From positions 3,395,470-3,459,469 of the forward strand of contig NZ_CP059557.1 in NCBI RefSeq assembly GCF_022828475.1: 64,000 nt of DNA, in the 5' to 3' direction. Position numbers and translations under genes: made by a program. The notes beneath the pieces were generated by a model that did no database searches, was not told the DNA's origin, and was given only the letters and a program-made list of their open reading frames with translations. Each line of letters begins with the position of its first letter. The first letter of the stretch is position 1. The DNA is from Saccharopolyspora gloriosae. GTDB lineage: Bacteria; Actinomycetota; Actinomycetes; Mycobacteriales; Pseudonocardiaceae. Positions 53,274-61,263 of the stretch are shown one piece after another.

Positions 53274-54944
53274 GTGTCCGGTACCAACCCCGAGTCGGCT
53301 TCGGGCGGTGCGCACCCCACCGTCGACGGCCCGGCCACCGAAGGCGAGCGCCGCGCCGCCGCCGACGGCATCGACCTGGGGGTTTATCGCCGCCGCTGGA
53401 CCACGTTGCTGGTCCTGTGCCTGGCGTTGTCGGCGACGATGCTGGCGAACACCTCCCTCGGTGTCGCGCTGCCGTTCCTGTCGCAGGACCTCGGCTCGTC
53501 GTTGTCGGACCAGCAGTGGTTCAGCAACGCCTACGCGCTGGTGTTCGCCGGGCTGCTGTTCACCACCTCGACGCTGGCCGACCGCTACGGGCGCAAGCTG
53601 ATGCTGCAGGCGGGGCTCATCCTGTTCGGCACCGTATCGCTGTACGTGTGGCTGTTCGTGGGCTCCAGCGCGGAGCTGATCGCCGCGCGCGGCCTGCTCG
53701 GCCTCGGCGGCGCGATGATCATGCCTGTGACGCTGTCCATCCTGACCAGCGTGTTCCCCAGCTCGGAGCGGACCAAGGCCGTCGGGGTGTGGGCCGCGGT
53801 CTCCGGCGCGGGCACCGCGCTCGGCCCGGTGATCGCCGGGCTGCTGCTGGAGTTCACCACCTGGCACGCGGTGTTCGCGATCAACATTCCGGTCGTGGTG
53901 GTCGCCGTCATCGCGGGCATCCGATACGTGCCGAAGAACGCGGGCAGCGCGGCCCCCGCCGAAGGCGGCCACGGTGGCATCGACATCGGTGGCGCGATCC
54001 TGTCCACCGCGGGCATCACCATCGTCGTCTACGGCCTCATCGACGCCCAGCACGTCGGCTGGACCGCCCCGCGCACGCTGATCATGGTCGCGGTGGGCCT
54101 GGTGCTGATCGGGCTGTTCGTGCTGTGGGAGCGCCGGGCGAAAGACCCGATGCTGGACATGAACCTGTTCCGCAATGCCGGGTTCTCCGCGTCGGCGGTC
54201 GCGCTGACGCTGGTGTTCTTCGCGATGATCGGCGTGTTCTTCTCGCTGAGCCAGACCCTGATCCTGGTGTTCGGCTACTCCCCGCTGGGCTCCTCGGTGG
54301 CCATGCTGCCGATGTCGATCATGATGGTGCTGGTGGCCCCGCAGGTCGCAGGCATCGTGGAGCGGTTCGGCCCGCGTGTCACCATCGCGGCCGGCCTGGT
54401 GCTGGCCGCCGCGGGCATGGCCGGTCTGAGCACGCTGCGGGTCGACTCCGGGTACTGGCACCTGTTGTTGCCGTTGGCGCTCACGGCGGGCGGCATGTCG
54501 CTGGCGATGGCCCCGGCCACCGACCAGCTGATGGCCAACGTCCCGCGCGAGCGCGCGGGCATGGGCTCCGCCACCAACGACGTGACCCGTGAGGTCGGTG
54601 CCTCGCTGGGCGTCGCGGTGCTCGGCAGCGTGCTCGGCAGCAGCTACGCGAGCCACCTCGGCCCGGCGGTCGCGGGCCTGCCCGAGGACGTGCGGGCGAT
54701 GGCCGAGCAGTCGCTGCCCGGTGGCCTGCAGGTCGCGGCGTCGCTGGGGCAGCAGGGCGCGGGCCTCGCACAGCAGGTGATGACCTCGTGGATGAGCGGC
54801 ATGCAGTTCGCGAACCTCGCCGGAGCGGGGCTGATCCTGGCCGCCGCGCTGGTCGCGTGGATCTGGATGCCCCGCAAGGCCGCGCACACCGTCTCCACCG
54901 AACACCACGAGCAGGAGGAGTCCGCCGAGAACGTGAGCGGCTGA
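53274..54944 (+). CDS. MFS transporter, 14-helix DHA2 (EmrB/QacA) family
   Basis: A 556-residue exporter with about 14 membrane helices. Motifs are TMLANTSLGVALPFLSQDLG, LADRYGRKLMLQAGLILFG, ARGLLGLGGAMIMPVTLSIL and AVSGAGTALGPVIAGLLLE. The C-terminal tail is charged and Glu-rich. It should extrude drugs or toxic metabolites using the proton gradient. GTG 53274 follows GAGGAG. It is divergent from a TetR regulator and lies between selD and the formate dehydrogenase operon, apparently an unrelated insertion in the selenium block. Confidence 0.92.
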   Translation: MSGTNPESASGGAHPTVDGPATEGERRAAADGIDLGVYRRRWTTLLVLCLALSATMLANTSLGVALPFLSQDLGSSLSDQQWFSNAYALVFAGLLFTTSTLADRYGRKLMLQAGLILFGTVSLYVWLFVGSSAELIAARGLLGLGGAMIMPVTLSILTSVFPSSERTKAVGVWAAVSGAGTALGPVIAGLLLEFTTWHAVFAINIPVVVVAVIAGIRYVPKNAGSAAPAEGGHGGIDIGGAILSTAGITIVVYGLIDAQHVGWTAPRTLIMVAVGLVLIGLFVLWERRAKDPMLDMNLFRNAGFSASAVALTLVFFAMIGVFFSLSQTLILVFGYSPLGSSVAMLPMSIMMVLVAPQVAGIVERFGPRVTIAAGLVLAAAGMAGLSTLRVDSGYWHLLLPLALTAGGMSLAMAPATDQLMANVPRERAGMGSATNDVTREVGASLGVAVLGSVLGSSYASHLGPAVAGLPEDVRAMAEQSLPGGLQVAASLGQQGAGLAQQVMTSWMSGMQFANLAGAGLILAAALVAWIWMPRKAAHTVSTEHHEQEESAENVSG

Positions 54945-54995
54945 CCTCCACACCCGGCGATCGGGGTCGCCGGAGCGGGATCGTGCTCGGTCAGC

Positions 54996-55007
54996 GGGAT
55001 CTTTCGG
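54996..55007 (+). promoter_or_regulatory. Candidate DevR-type operator before the fdh operon
   Basis: GCGGGATCTTTCGGGGG contains GGGATCTTTCGG, close to the GGGACCTTTGGCC found before devR. It lies about 100 bp before the fdhA start, a suitable place for activator binding. A visual match only. Confidence 0.3.
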
Positions 55008-55101
55008 GGGCTCGCTGAGCTTGCGTCGATCACACGGCGGGTGTCCCATGGGCCGAGTCCCATGAGGCACCCGCCGTTGTCGTCGCGGGAGGAGGGCGCC
55101 C

Positions 55102-58100
55102 ATGCCGCAGTGGCTGAACTGGCCGGTGCTCCGCCAGCTGAGCGGCCCCGACGGGCTGGGGCGCGGCACCGCGGCACGATCCCCGCGCACCGAGGCGCTG
55201 CGATCCCGCACCGAGCAGGCCGACGAAGTCGTGCGATCGGTGTGCCCGTACTGCGCGGTGGGCTGCGGGCAGCAGGTGTTCGTGCGCGACGGCGAGATCA
55301 CCCAGATCGAAGGTGACCCGGACTCGCCCATCAGCCGCGGCAGGCTGTGCCCGAAGGGGTCCGCGAGCCGCGAACTGGTCACCTCGCCCGGCAGGCAGAC
55401 CAAGATCCGCTACCGGCGCCCGCACGGCACCGACTGGGAGGACCTGGACCTCGACACCGCGCTGGACATGATCGCCGACCGCGTGCTGGCCACGCGGGAC
55501 GCCACCTGGCAGCAGGCCGACGACCAAGGCCGCCCGCTGCGCCGCACCATGGGCATCGCGAGCCTCGGAGGAGCGACCCTCGACAACGAGGAGAACTACC
55601 TCATGAAGAAGCTCTACACCGCCCTGGGCGCGATCCAGGTGGAGAACCAGGCGCGCATTTGACACTCCTCCACGGTTCCCGGTCTGGGGACCTCGTTCGG
55701 GCGCGGAGGGGCCACGACCTTCCTGCAGGACCTGGCCAACGCCGACTGCATCCTCATCCAGGGCTCCAACATGGCCGAGGCGCACCCCGTCGGCTTCCAG
55801 TGGGTGATGGAGGCGAAGCGGCGCGGGGCCACGGTGATCCACGTCGATCCGCGGTTCACCCGCACCTCCGCCGTCGCCGACCGGCACGTGCCGTTGCGCG
55901 CGGGCAGTGACATCGCGTTCCTCGGCGGCCTGATCCACCACGTGCTGGAGAACGACGCCTACTTCCACGACTACGTCGTGAACTACACCAACGCCGCGAT
56001 GATCGTCGGTGCCGAGTTCGAGGACACCGAGGACCTCGACGGCGTGTTCTCCGGTTTCGACGCCACCGAAGGCGCCTACGATCCGGCGAGCTGGCAGTAC
56101 GAGGGGACGCAGGCGATGCCCGCGGTGGCCGGGCACGGCCCGGAGAGTTCGCCCGGCCGCGGCGAACCGAAGTCCACCGCGCACGGCCGGGAACGGGCGC
56201 GCAGCGGCCCGGAGCGCGCGGGCTCGGGCGGTCCCGTCTACCACGGCGAACCGGAGACCGACCCGACGCTGCGTCACCCGCGGTGCGTGTTCCAGCTGCT
56301 GCGCAAGCACTTCGCTCGCTACACCCCGGACATGGTCGAACGGGCCTGCGGCGTGCCCGCGGCGGAATTCCTGCGCGTGGCCGAGGCGCTGACCGCCAAC
56401 TCCGGACGCGAACGCACCAGCACCATCGCCTACGCGGTCGGCTGGACGCACCACACCGTGGGCGTGCAGTACATCCGCGCCGCTTCGATCCTGCAGCTGC
56501 TGCTGGGCAACATCGGCCGCCCCGGCGCGGGAATCCTCGCGCTGCGCGGACATGCGAGCATCCAAGGCTCCACCGACATCCCCACGCTGTTCAACCTGCT
56601 GCCCGGCTACATCCCGATGCCGCACGCGCACACCGACCACGACCTGGAGTCGTTCGTCGCGCAGGACGAGAACGCGCGCGGCTACTGGGGGAACATGCGC
56701 TCCTACGTGGTGAGCCTGCTCAAGGCCTGGTGGGGCGAGGCGGCGACCCCGGACAACGACTTCCGCTTCGACCACCTGCCCCGCCTCACCGGTGATCACG
56801 GCAGCTTCCAGACGGTCGCCGACCAGATCGACGGGAAGGTCAAGGGCTACTTCGTGATCGGGGAGAACCCGGCGGTGGGCTCCGCCAACGCACGCCAGCA
56901 GCGAATGGGGCTGGCGAACCTGGACTGGCTGGTGATCCGCGACCTCAACATGATCGAAACCGCGACGTTCTGGCGGGACGGCCCGGAAATCGAGAACGGC
57001 GAACTGTCCACGGAGGACATCGGAACGGAGGTGTTCTTCCTGCCCGCCGCCGCGCACACCGAGAAGGACGGCACGTTCACCAACACCCAACGGCTGCTGC
57101 AATGGCACCACAAAGCCGTCGAACCCCGCGAAGACCAGCGCAGCGACCTGTGGTTCTACTACCACCTCGGTCGCAGGCTCCGGGACAAGCTCACCGCGCG
57201 ACAGCCGCAGCGCAGCGCCGGGCAACGGGAACGCGACCGCGCGCTGCTGGACCTCACCTGGGACTACCCGACCCACGGCGACCTCGACGAGCCGAGCGCG
57301 GCGGCGGTGCTGCGCGAGATCAACGGCACCGACGAGACCGGCGCCGCCCTGCCCGGATACGCGCGGCTGAAATCGGACGGATCCACCTCCTGCGGCTGCT
57401 GGATCTACAGCGGCGTGTTCGCCGACGAGATCAACCAGTCCGCCCGCCGCAAACCGGGCCACGAGCAGAGCTGGGTCGCCCCCGAATGGGGCTGGGCATG
57501 GCCCGCGAACCGGCGCACCCTCTACAACCGCGCCTCCGCCGACCCGCAGGGGAGGCCCTGGAGCGACCGCAAGGCCTACGTCTGGTGGGACGCCGACGCG
57601 CAGGCGTGGACGGGGCACGACATCCCCGACTTCGACAAGAACAAGCGCCCCGACTACCGGCCCGCCGCCGACGACGCCACCGGTCCCGCGGGCATCGCGG
57701 GCACCGATCCGTTCATCATGCAGAGCGACGGCCGCGGCTGGCTCTACGTCCCCGCGGGCCTCGTCGACGGCCCGCTGCCCGCGCACTACGAACCGCAGGA
57801 ATCGCCGCTGGCCAACCCGCTGCACGACCAGCAGCGCAACCCCGCCCGGCAGACCTATCAGCGCCCGGAGAACCGCTACCAGCCCAGCGGGGCCGAACCC
57901 GGCGCCGAGGTCTACCCGTACGTGTTCACCACGTTCCGGCTCACCGAGCACCACACCGCGGGCGGCATGAGCCGCTGGCTGCACCACCTCGCCGAACTCG
58001 CACCGGCGATGTTCCTGGAGGTCTCCCCGGAACTCGCCGCCGAACGCGGCCTCGAACACCTCGGCTGGGCCACCGTCGTGACCGCCCGCAGCGCCATCGA

Positions 58101-58416
58101 AGGCAGAGTGCTAGTGACTCGCCGGATCCGGCCGCTGCGCTTCGGCGACCGCACCCTGCACCAGATCGGCCTGCCCTGGCACTGGGGACCGAACGGGCTG
58201 ACCACCGGAGACGCCGCGAACGAACTGATCGGCGTGTCCCTGGACCCGAACGTGCACATCATGGAGACCAAGGCGGGCACCTGCGACATCCGGCCCGGCC
58301 GCCGCCCACGCGGCCCGGCGCTCGCCGCCTACGTCGCCGACTACCGCAGACGGGCCGGCATCACCGACCGCACCGGCACCGAACACGCCGACGATCCCCG
58401 CGAGAGCGGGAGTTGA
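55102..58416 (+). CDS. fdhA: Formate dehydrogenase catalytic subunit, selenocysteine-containing
   Basis: A 1104-residue molybdopterin enzyme if the in-frame TGA at 55660-55662 is read as selenocysteine (residue 187). Both halves are in one frame and join as NQARI-Sec-HSSTVPGLGTSFGRGGAT, the usual active-site context. The N-terminus binds a 4Fe-4S cluster through C48, C51, C55 and C83 (VCPYCAVGCG, GRLCPKG). Molybdopterin segments follow, ending with a C-terminal guanylate domain (GLPWHWGPNGLTTGDAAN). There is no Tat signal, so it is probably cytoplasmic. It oxidises formate to CO2. ATG 55102 follows GGAGGAGGG. fdhB and a NrfD-type subunit follow. Confidence 0.93.
55660..55700 (+). promoter_or_regulatory. 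SECIS element with Sec UGA codon
   Basis: After the UGA (55660-55662), GGT-T-CCC (55674-55680) pairs with GGGACC (55687-55692), leaving a bulged U at 55677 and the loop GGTCTG. The loop sequence, bulge and distance from UGA (bulge at +15) are the same as recalled for the E. coli fdhF SECIS. SelB should bind here. Confidence 0.85.
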
Positions 58417-58430
58417 GAGGGAGTGACGTC

Positions 58431-59321
58431 GTGGCCGACCGGACCGAGCAGCACCGCCTCAGCGGCCCGCTGGCCGACCCCGCCGCGGACGCCGGGTACA
58501 CCGGCCACCCCGAGCGCGTCGGGTTCTTCACCGACACCAGTGTGTGCATCGGCTGCAAGGCGTGCGAAGTGGCGTGCAAGGAGTGGAACCTGCTGCCCGC
58601 GGACGGCATGGAGCTCACCGGCATGTCCTACGACAACACCGGCGACCTCGGCGCGAGCACCTGGCGGCACGTGGCGTTCGTCGAGCAGGAGGTGACCACC
58701 ACCGACCTCGGCATGCCGGGAACGGGACCGCCCGGCGCGGAGGGTGACGGCGGCGTGCGGTGGCTGATGTCCTCCGACGTGTGCAAGCACTGCACCCACG
58801 CCGCCTGCCTCGATGTGTGCCCGACCGGCGCGCTGATCCGCACCGAGCACGGCACCGTGCTCGTCCAGGACGACATCTGCAACGGCTGCGGCTACTGCGT
58901 GCCCGCCTGCCCCTACGGCGTGATCGACATCCGGCCGGGCGACGGCGGGGCGTTCAAGTGCACGATGTGCCAGGACCGGCTCGGCGCCGGTCTCGCCCCG
59001 GCCTGCGCCACGGCGTGCCCCACCGAGTCCATCCAGTTCGGGCCGCTCGACGAACTCCGCGAACGCGCCGCCCTCCGCGTCGACGAACTGCACGAGCGCG
59101 GGGAGACCGGGGCTCGGCTCTACGGCCACGAGCCCGACGACGGCGTCGGGGGAGACGGGGCCTTCTTCCTGCTGCTCGACGAACCGGAGGTGTACGGCCT
59201 GCCACCGGATCCGGTGGTGACCACCCGGGACCTGCCGTCGATGTGGCGCCACGCCGGTGCGGCCGCGGGCGCGGCGGCGGTGCTCATCGCGGCCTGCTTC
59301 GCCGGAAGCTCGCGGCGATGA
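58431..59321 (+). CDS. fdhB: Formate dehydrogenase iron-sulfur subunit
   Basis: A 296-residue ferredoxin-like electron-transfer subunit with four 4Fe-4S cysteine groups: CIGCKACEVACKEW, CKHCTHAACLDVCPTGAL, CNGCGYCVPACPYGV and CTMCQDRLGAGLAPACATACP. A single C-terminal membrane helix (HAGAAAGAAAVLIAACFAG) may anchor it. It passes electrons from FdhA to the membrane subunit. GTG 58431 has GAGGGAG seven bases upstream and lies 14 bp after the fdhA stop. Its own stop overlaps the next ATG. Confidence 0.93.
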   Translation: MADRTEQHRLSGPLADPAADAGYTGHPERVGFFTDTSVCIGCKACEVACKEWNLLPADGMELTGMSYDNTGDLGASTWRHVAFVEQEVTTTDLGMPGTGPPGAEGDGGVRWLMSSDVCKHCTHAACLDVCPTGALIRTEHGTVLVQDDICNGCGYCVPACPYGVIDIRPGDGGAFKCTMCQDRLGAGLAPACATACPTESIQFGPLDELRERAALRVDELHERGETGARLYGHEPDDGVGGDGAFFLLLDEPEVYGLPPDPVVTTRDLPSMWRHAGAAAGAAAVLIAACFAGSSRR

Positions 59322-60244
59322 GCCCCCGTCGTGGCGCCGAGTCGGTGGTACCGGACGCCGAATTCCGCTCGTACTACGGCCGCCAGATCATCAAGACCCC
59401 GACGTGGAAGGTGCCGGACGTTCCGGCGTACCTCTTCCTCGGCGGCCTCGCCGGTGCCTCCGCGACCATGGCGGCACTGGCTGACCTGACGGGACGGCCC
59501 CGGCTGCGCAGATCCGGGCTGCTGGCCGCGGCGACCGGCGCGGGCGCCAGCGTCATCGCGCTCGTCCACGACCTGGGCAGGCCCGCCCGGTTCCTGAACA
59601 TGCTGCGCGTGATCAAACCGACTTCCCCGCTCAGCGTCGGCTCGTGGATCCTCGCGCCGTTCTCCGGAGTGGCCGCGGCGGCCGCCGCCAGCGAGGTCAC
59701 CGGGCTGCTGCCCCGCCTCGGCAGGCTCAGCGGGGCGCTGTCCGGTCTGGTGGCGCCCGCGATGACGACCTACACGGCGGTGCTGCTGGCCGACACCGCG
59801 GTGCCCGGCTGGCACGAGGTGCACCGTGAACTGCCGTTCGTGTTCGCGGGCAGCGCCGTGTCCACCGCGGGCGGCATCGCGCTGCTGACCGTGCCCACCG
59901 ACGAGGCCGGACCGGCGCGGCGCATGGCGGTGGCGGGAGCGGCCCTGGAACTGGCCGCGGAGGAACTCATGCTGCGCGACGCCGGCCTGGTCGCCGAGGC
60001 CTACCGCACGGGCGCACCGGGTACGGTGCTGCGCGCGGCGAAAGCGCTGACCTGCGCGGGAGCCGTGGTGGTCGCGGTGGCGGGACGGAATCGGCGCATC
60101 GCGGCGGCAGCGGGCCTGTGCCTCGGCCTCGCAGGGGCCGCCACCCGCTACGGCATCTTCGAAGCCGGACGGGTCTCAGCTCGTGACCCGAAGTACACGG
60201 TCGTCCCGCAGCGGCAACGGCTCTCCCGCACCGAGCCGGAGTGA
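59318..60244 (+). CDS. NrfD/PsrC-type membrane subunit of formate dehydrogenase
   Basis: A 308-residue integral membrane protein with about eight helices. The start reads EFRSYYGRQIIKTPTWKVPD before the first helix (VPAYLFLGGLAGASATMAAL); HDLGRPARFLNMLRVIKPTS is the conserved loop of the NrfD family. It probably passes electrons from FdhB to menaquinone, replacing the cytochrome b subunit of FdnI-type enzymes. The ATG at 59318 overlaps the fdhB stop (ATGA), so the operon is fdhA-fdhB-nrfD. FdhD and FdhE maturation genes are not in the window. Confidence 0.9.
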   Translation: MSPRRGAESVVPDAEFRSYYGRQIIKTPTWKVPDVPAYLFLGGLAGASATMAALADLTGRPRLRRSGLLAAATGAGASVIALVHDLGRPARFLNMLRVIKPTSPLSVGSWILAPFSGVAAAAAASEVTGLLPRLGRLSGALSGLVAPAMTTYTAVLLADTAVPGWHEVHRELPFVFAGSAVSTAGGIALLTVPTDEAGPARRMAVAGAALELAAEELMLRDAGLVAEAYRTGAPGTVLRAAKALTCAGAVVVAVAGRNRRIAAAAGLCLGLAGAATRYGIFEAGRVSARDPKYTVVPQRQRLSRTEPE

Positions 60245-60561
60245 TCTTCCGAAACCGTCCGAACCGCATCGGGCGGCCATGTAGGGTTCGCCCATGCTTG
60301 ATCGGCCGGAGCTCGGACGCCGGCCCCACCTGCGCCGCGCTCACACCGGGCGGAACGCCCTGGGGCAGGACGGCGCGGCACCGGCCGATCGCTTCCCGGT
60401 AAGGGGAATCCCTCTGGCTTCCCACCGCCGACCGTGCCGTGGTGGACGCCGTCGTAGCGTGGGGCGTCCCGCGCGCCCTGAAAACTCGGCCGTGCGAGGG
60501 AAGTGACCGCCTGCACCGGCGGCAGGCGCCGATACGTCAGTTCGCACAAGGAGAGTTCACC
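60245..60561. other. Intergenic region before the ABC transporter
   Basis: About 317 bp with no convincing gene. A small hairpin, CGCCTGC-ACCGGCG-GCAGGCG, lies near 60510-60531, about 30 bp before the ABC ATPase start, and could influence its translation. No known riboswitch was recognised. Confidence 0.3.
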
Positions 60562-61263
60562 ATGACCGCCGCGTCGAGGTCCGGGACCGAGTCGATGCTC
60601 ACCGGCACCGGACTGGTCTGTTCGTTCGGCCCTACCCCGGCGCTGCGCGGCGCTGAGCTGGGGGTCGATGCGGGCGAGGTCGTCGCCGTCGTGGGCTCGT
60701 CCGGTTCCGGCAAGTCGACGTTGTTGCACTGCCTGGCAGGCGTGATCGCCCCCGAGTCGGGGCAGGTCCGCTTCCGCGGCCGCGACATCACCGCGATGTC
60801 CGACGAGGAGCGCAGCGCGCTGCGCCGCACCGAGTTCGGGTTCGTCTTCCAATTCGGCCAGCTCGTCCCGGAACTGAGCGTGCTGGAGAACATCGCCCTG
60901 CCGTTGCGGCTCAACGGCGTCGCCCGCCGCAAAGCGGAGACCCGAGCGCGCGAGTGGGCGGAGAAGCTCGAAGTGGCCGGACAGCTCGACAAGCGCCCCG
61001 GCGAGATCTCCGGGGGACAGGGCCAACGTGCCGCACTGGCCCGCGCTCTCGTCGCCGACCCCTCGGTGATCTTCGCCGACGAGCCCACCGGTGCGCTCGA
61101 CTCCGTGGGCGGTGAACAGGTGATGCGGCTGCTCGCGGACGCCGCCGCCGAGTCCGGCACCGCCGTGCTGCTGGTGACCCACGAGGCGAGCGTCGCCTCC
61201 TACGCCGACCGGGAGGTCGTGATCCGCGACGGCCGGACACTGCTCGAGGAGACCGCACGATGA
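60562..61263 (+). CDS. ABC transporter ATP-binding protein (LolD/MacB type)
   Basis: A 233-residue ATPase. Walker A is VVGSSGSGKSTLLHCLAG, the Q-loop region FGFVFQFGQLVPELSVLENI, the signature EISGGQGQRAALARALVADP and Walker B VIFADEPTGALD. An LVTHEA H-loop follows. It pairs with FtsX-like permeases that work as mechanotransmitters or extrude lipids, peptides or antibiotics. ATG 60562 has AAGGAG. The stop overlaps the permease ATG. Confidence 0.92.
   Translation: MTAASRSGTESMLTGTGLVCSFGPTPALRGAELGVDAGEVVAVVGSSGSGKSTLLHCLAGVIAPESGQVRFRGRDITAMSDEERSALRRTEFGFVFQFGQLVPELSVLENIALPLRLNGVARRKAETRAREWAEKLEVAGQLDKRPGEISGGQGQRAALARALVADPSVIFADEPTGALDSVGGEQVMRLLADAAAESGTAVLLVTHEASVASYADREVVIRDGRTLLEETAR

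Noticed and set aside
55660-55662. TGA as the true end of a short fdh protein
   Set aside because: The same frame continues with conserved FDH sequence, a SECIS hairpin follows at the fdhF distance, and all sel genes are nearby.
55030-58059. Open frame of about 1009 codons on the - strand
   Set aside because: Antisense to fdhA; no recognisable domain, and the fdhA frame has clear Fe-S and molybdopterin motifs.
60500-60561. Riboswitch before the ABC transporter
   Set aside because: Only one short hairpin is visible and it matches no known class by eye.
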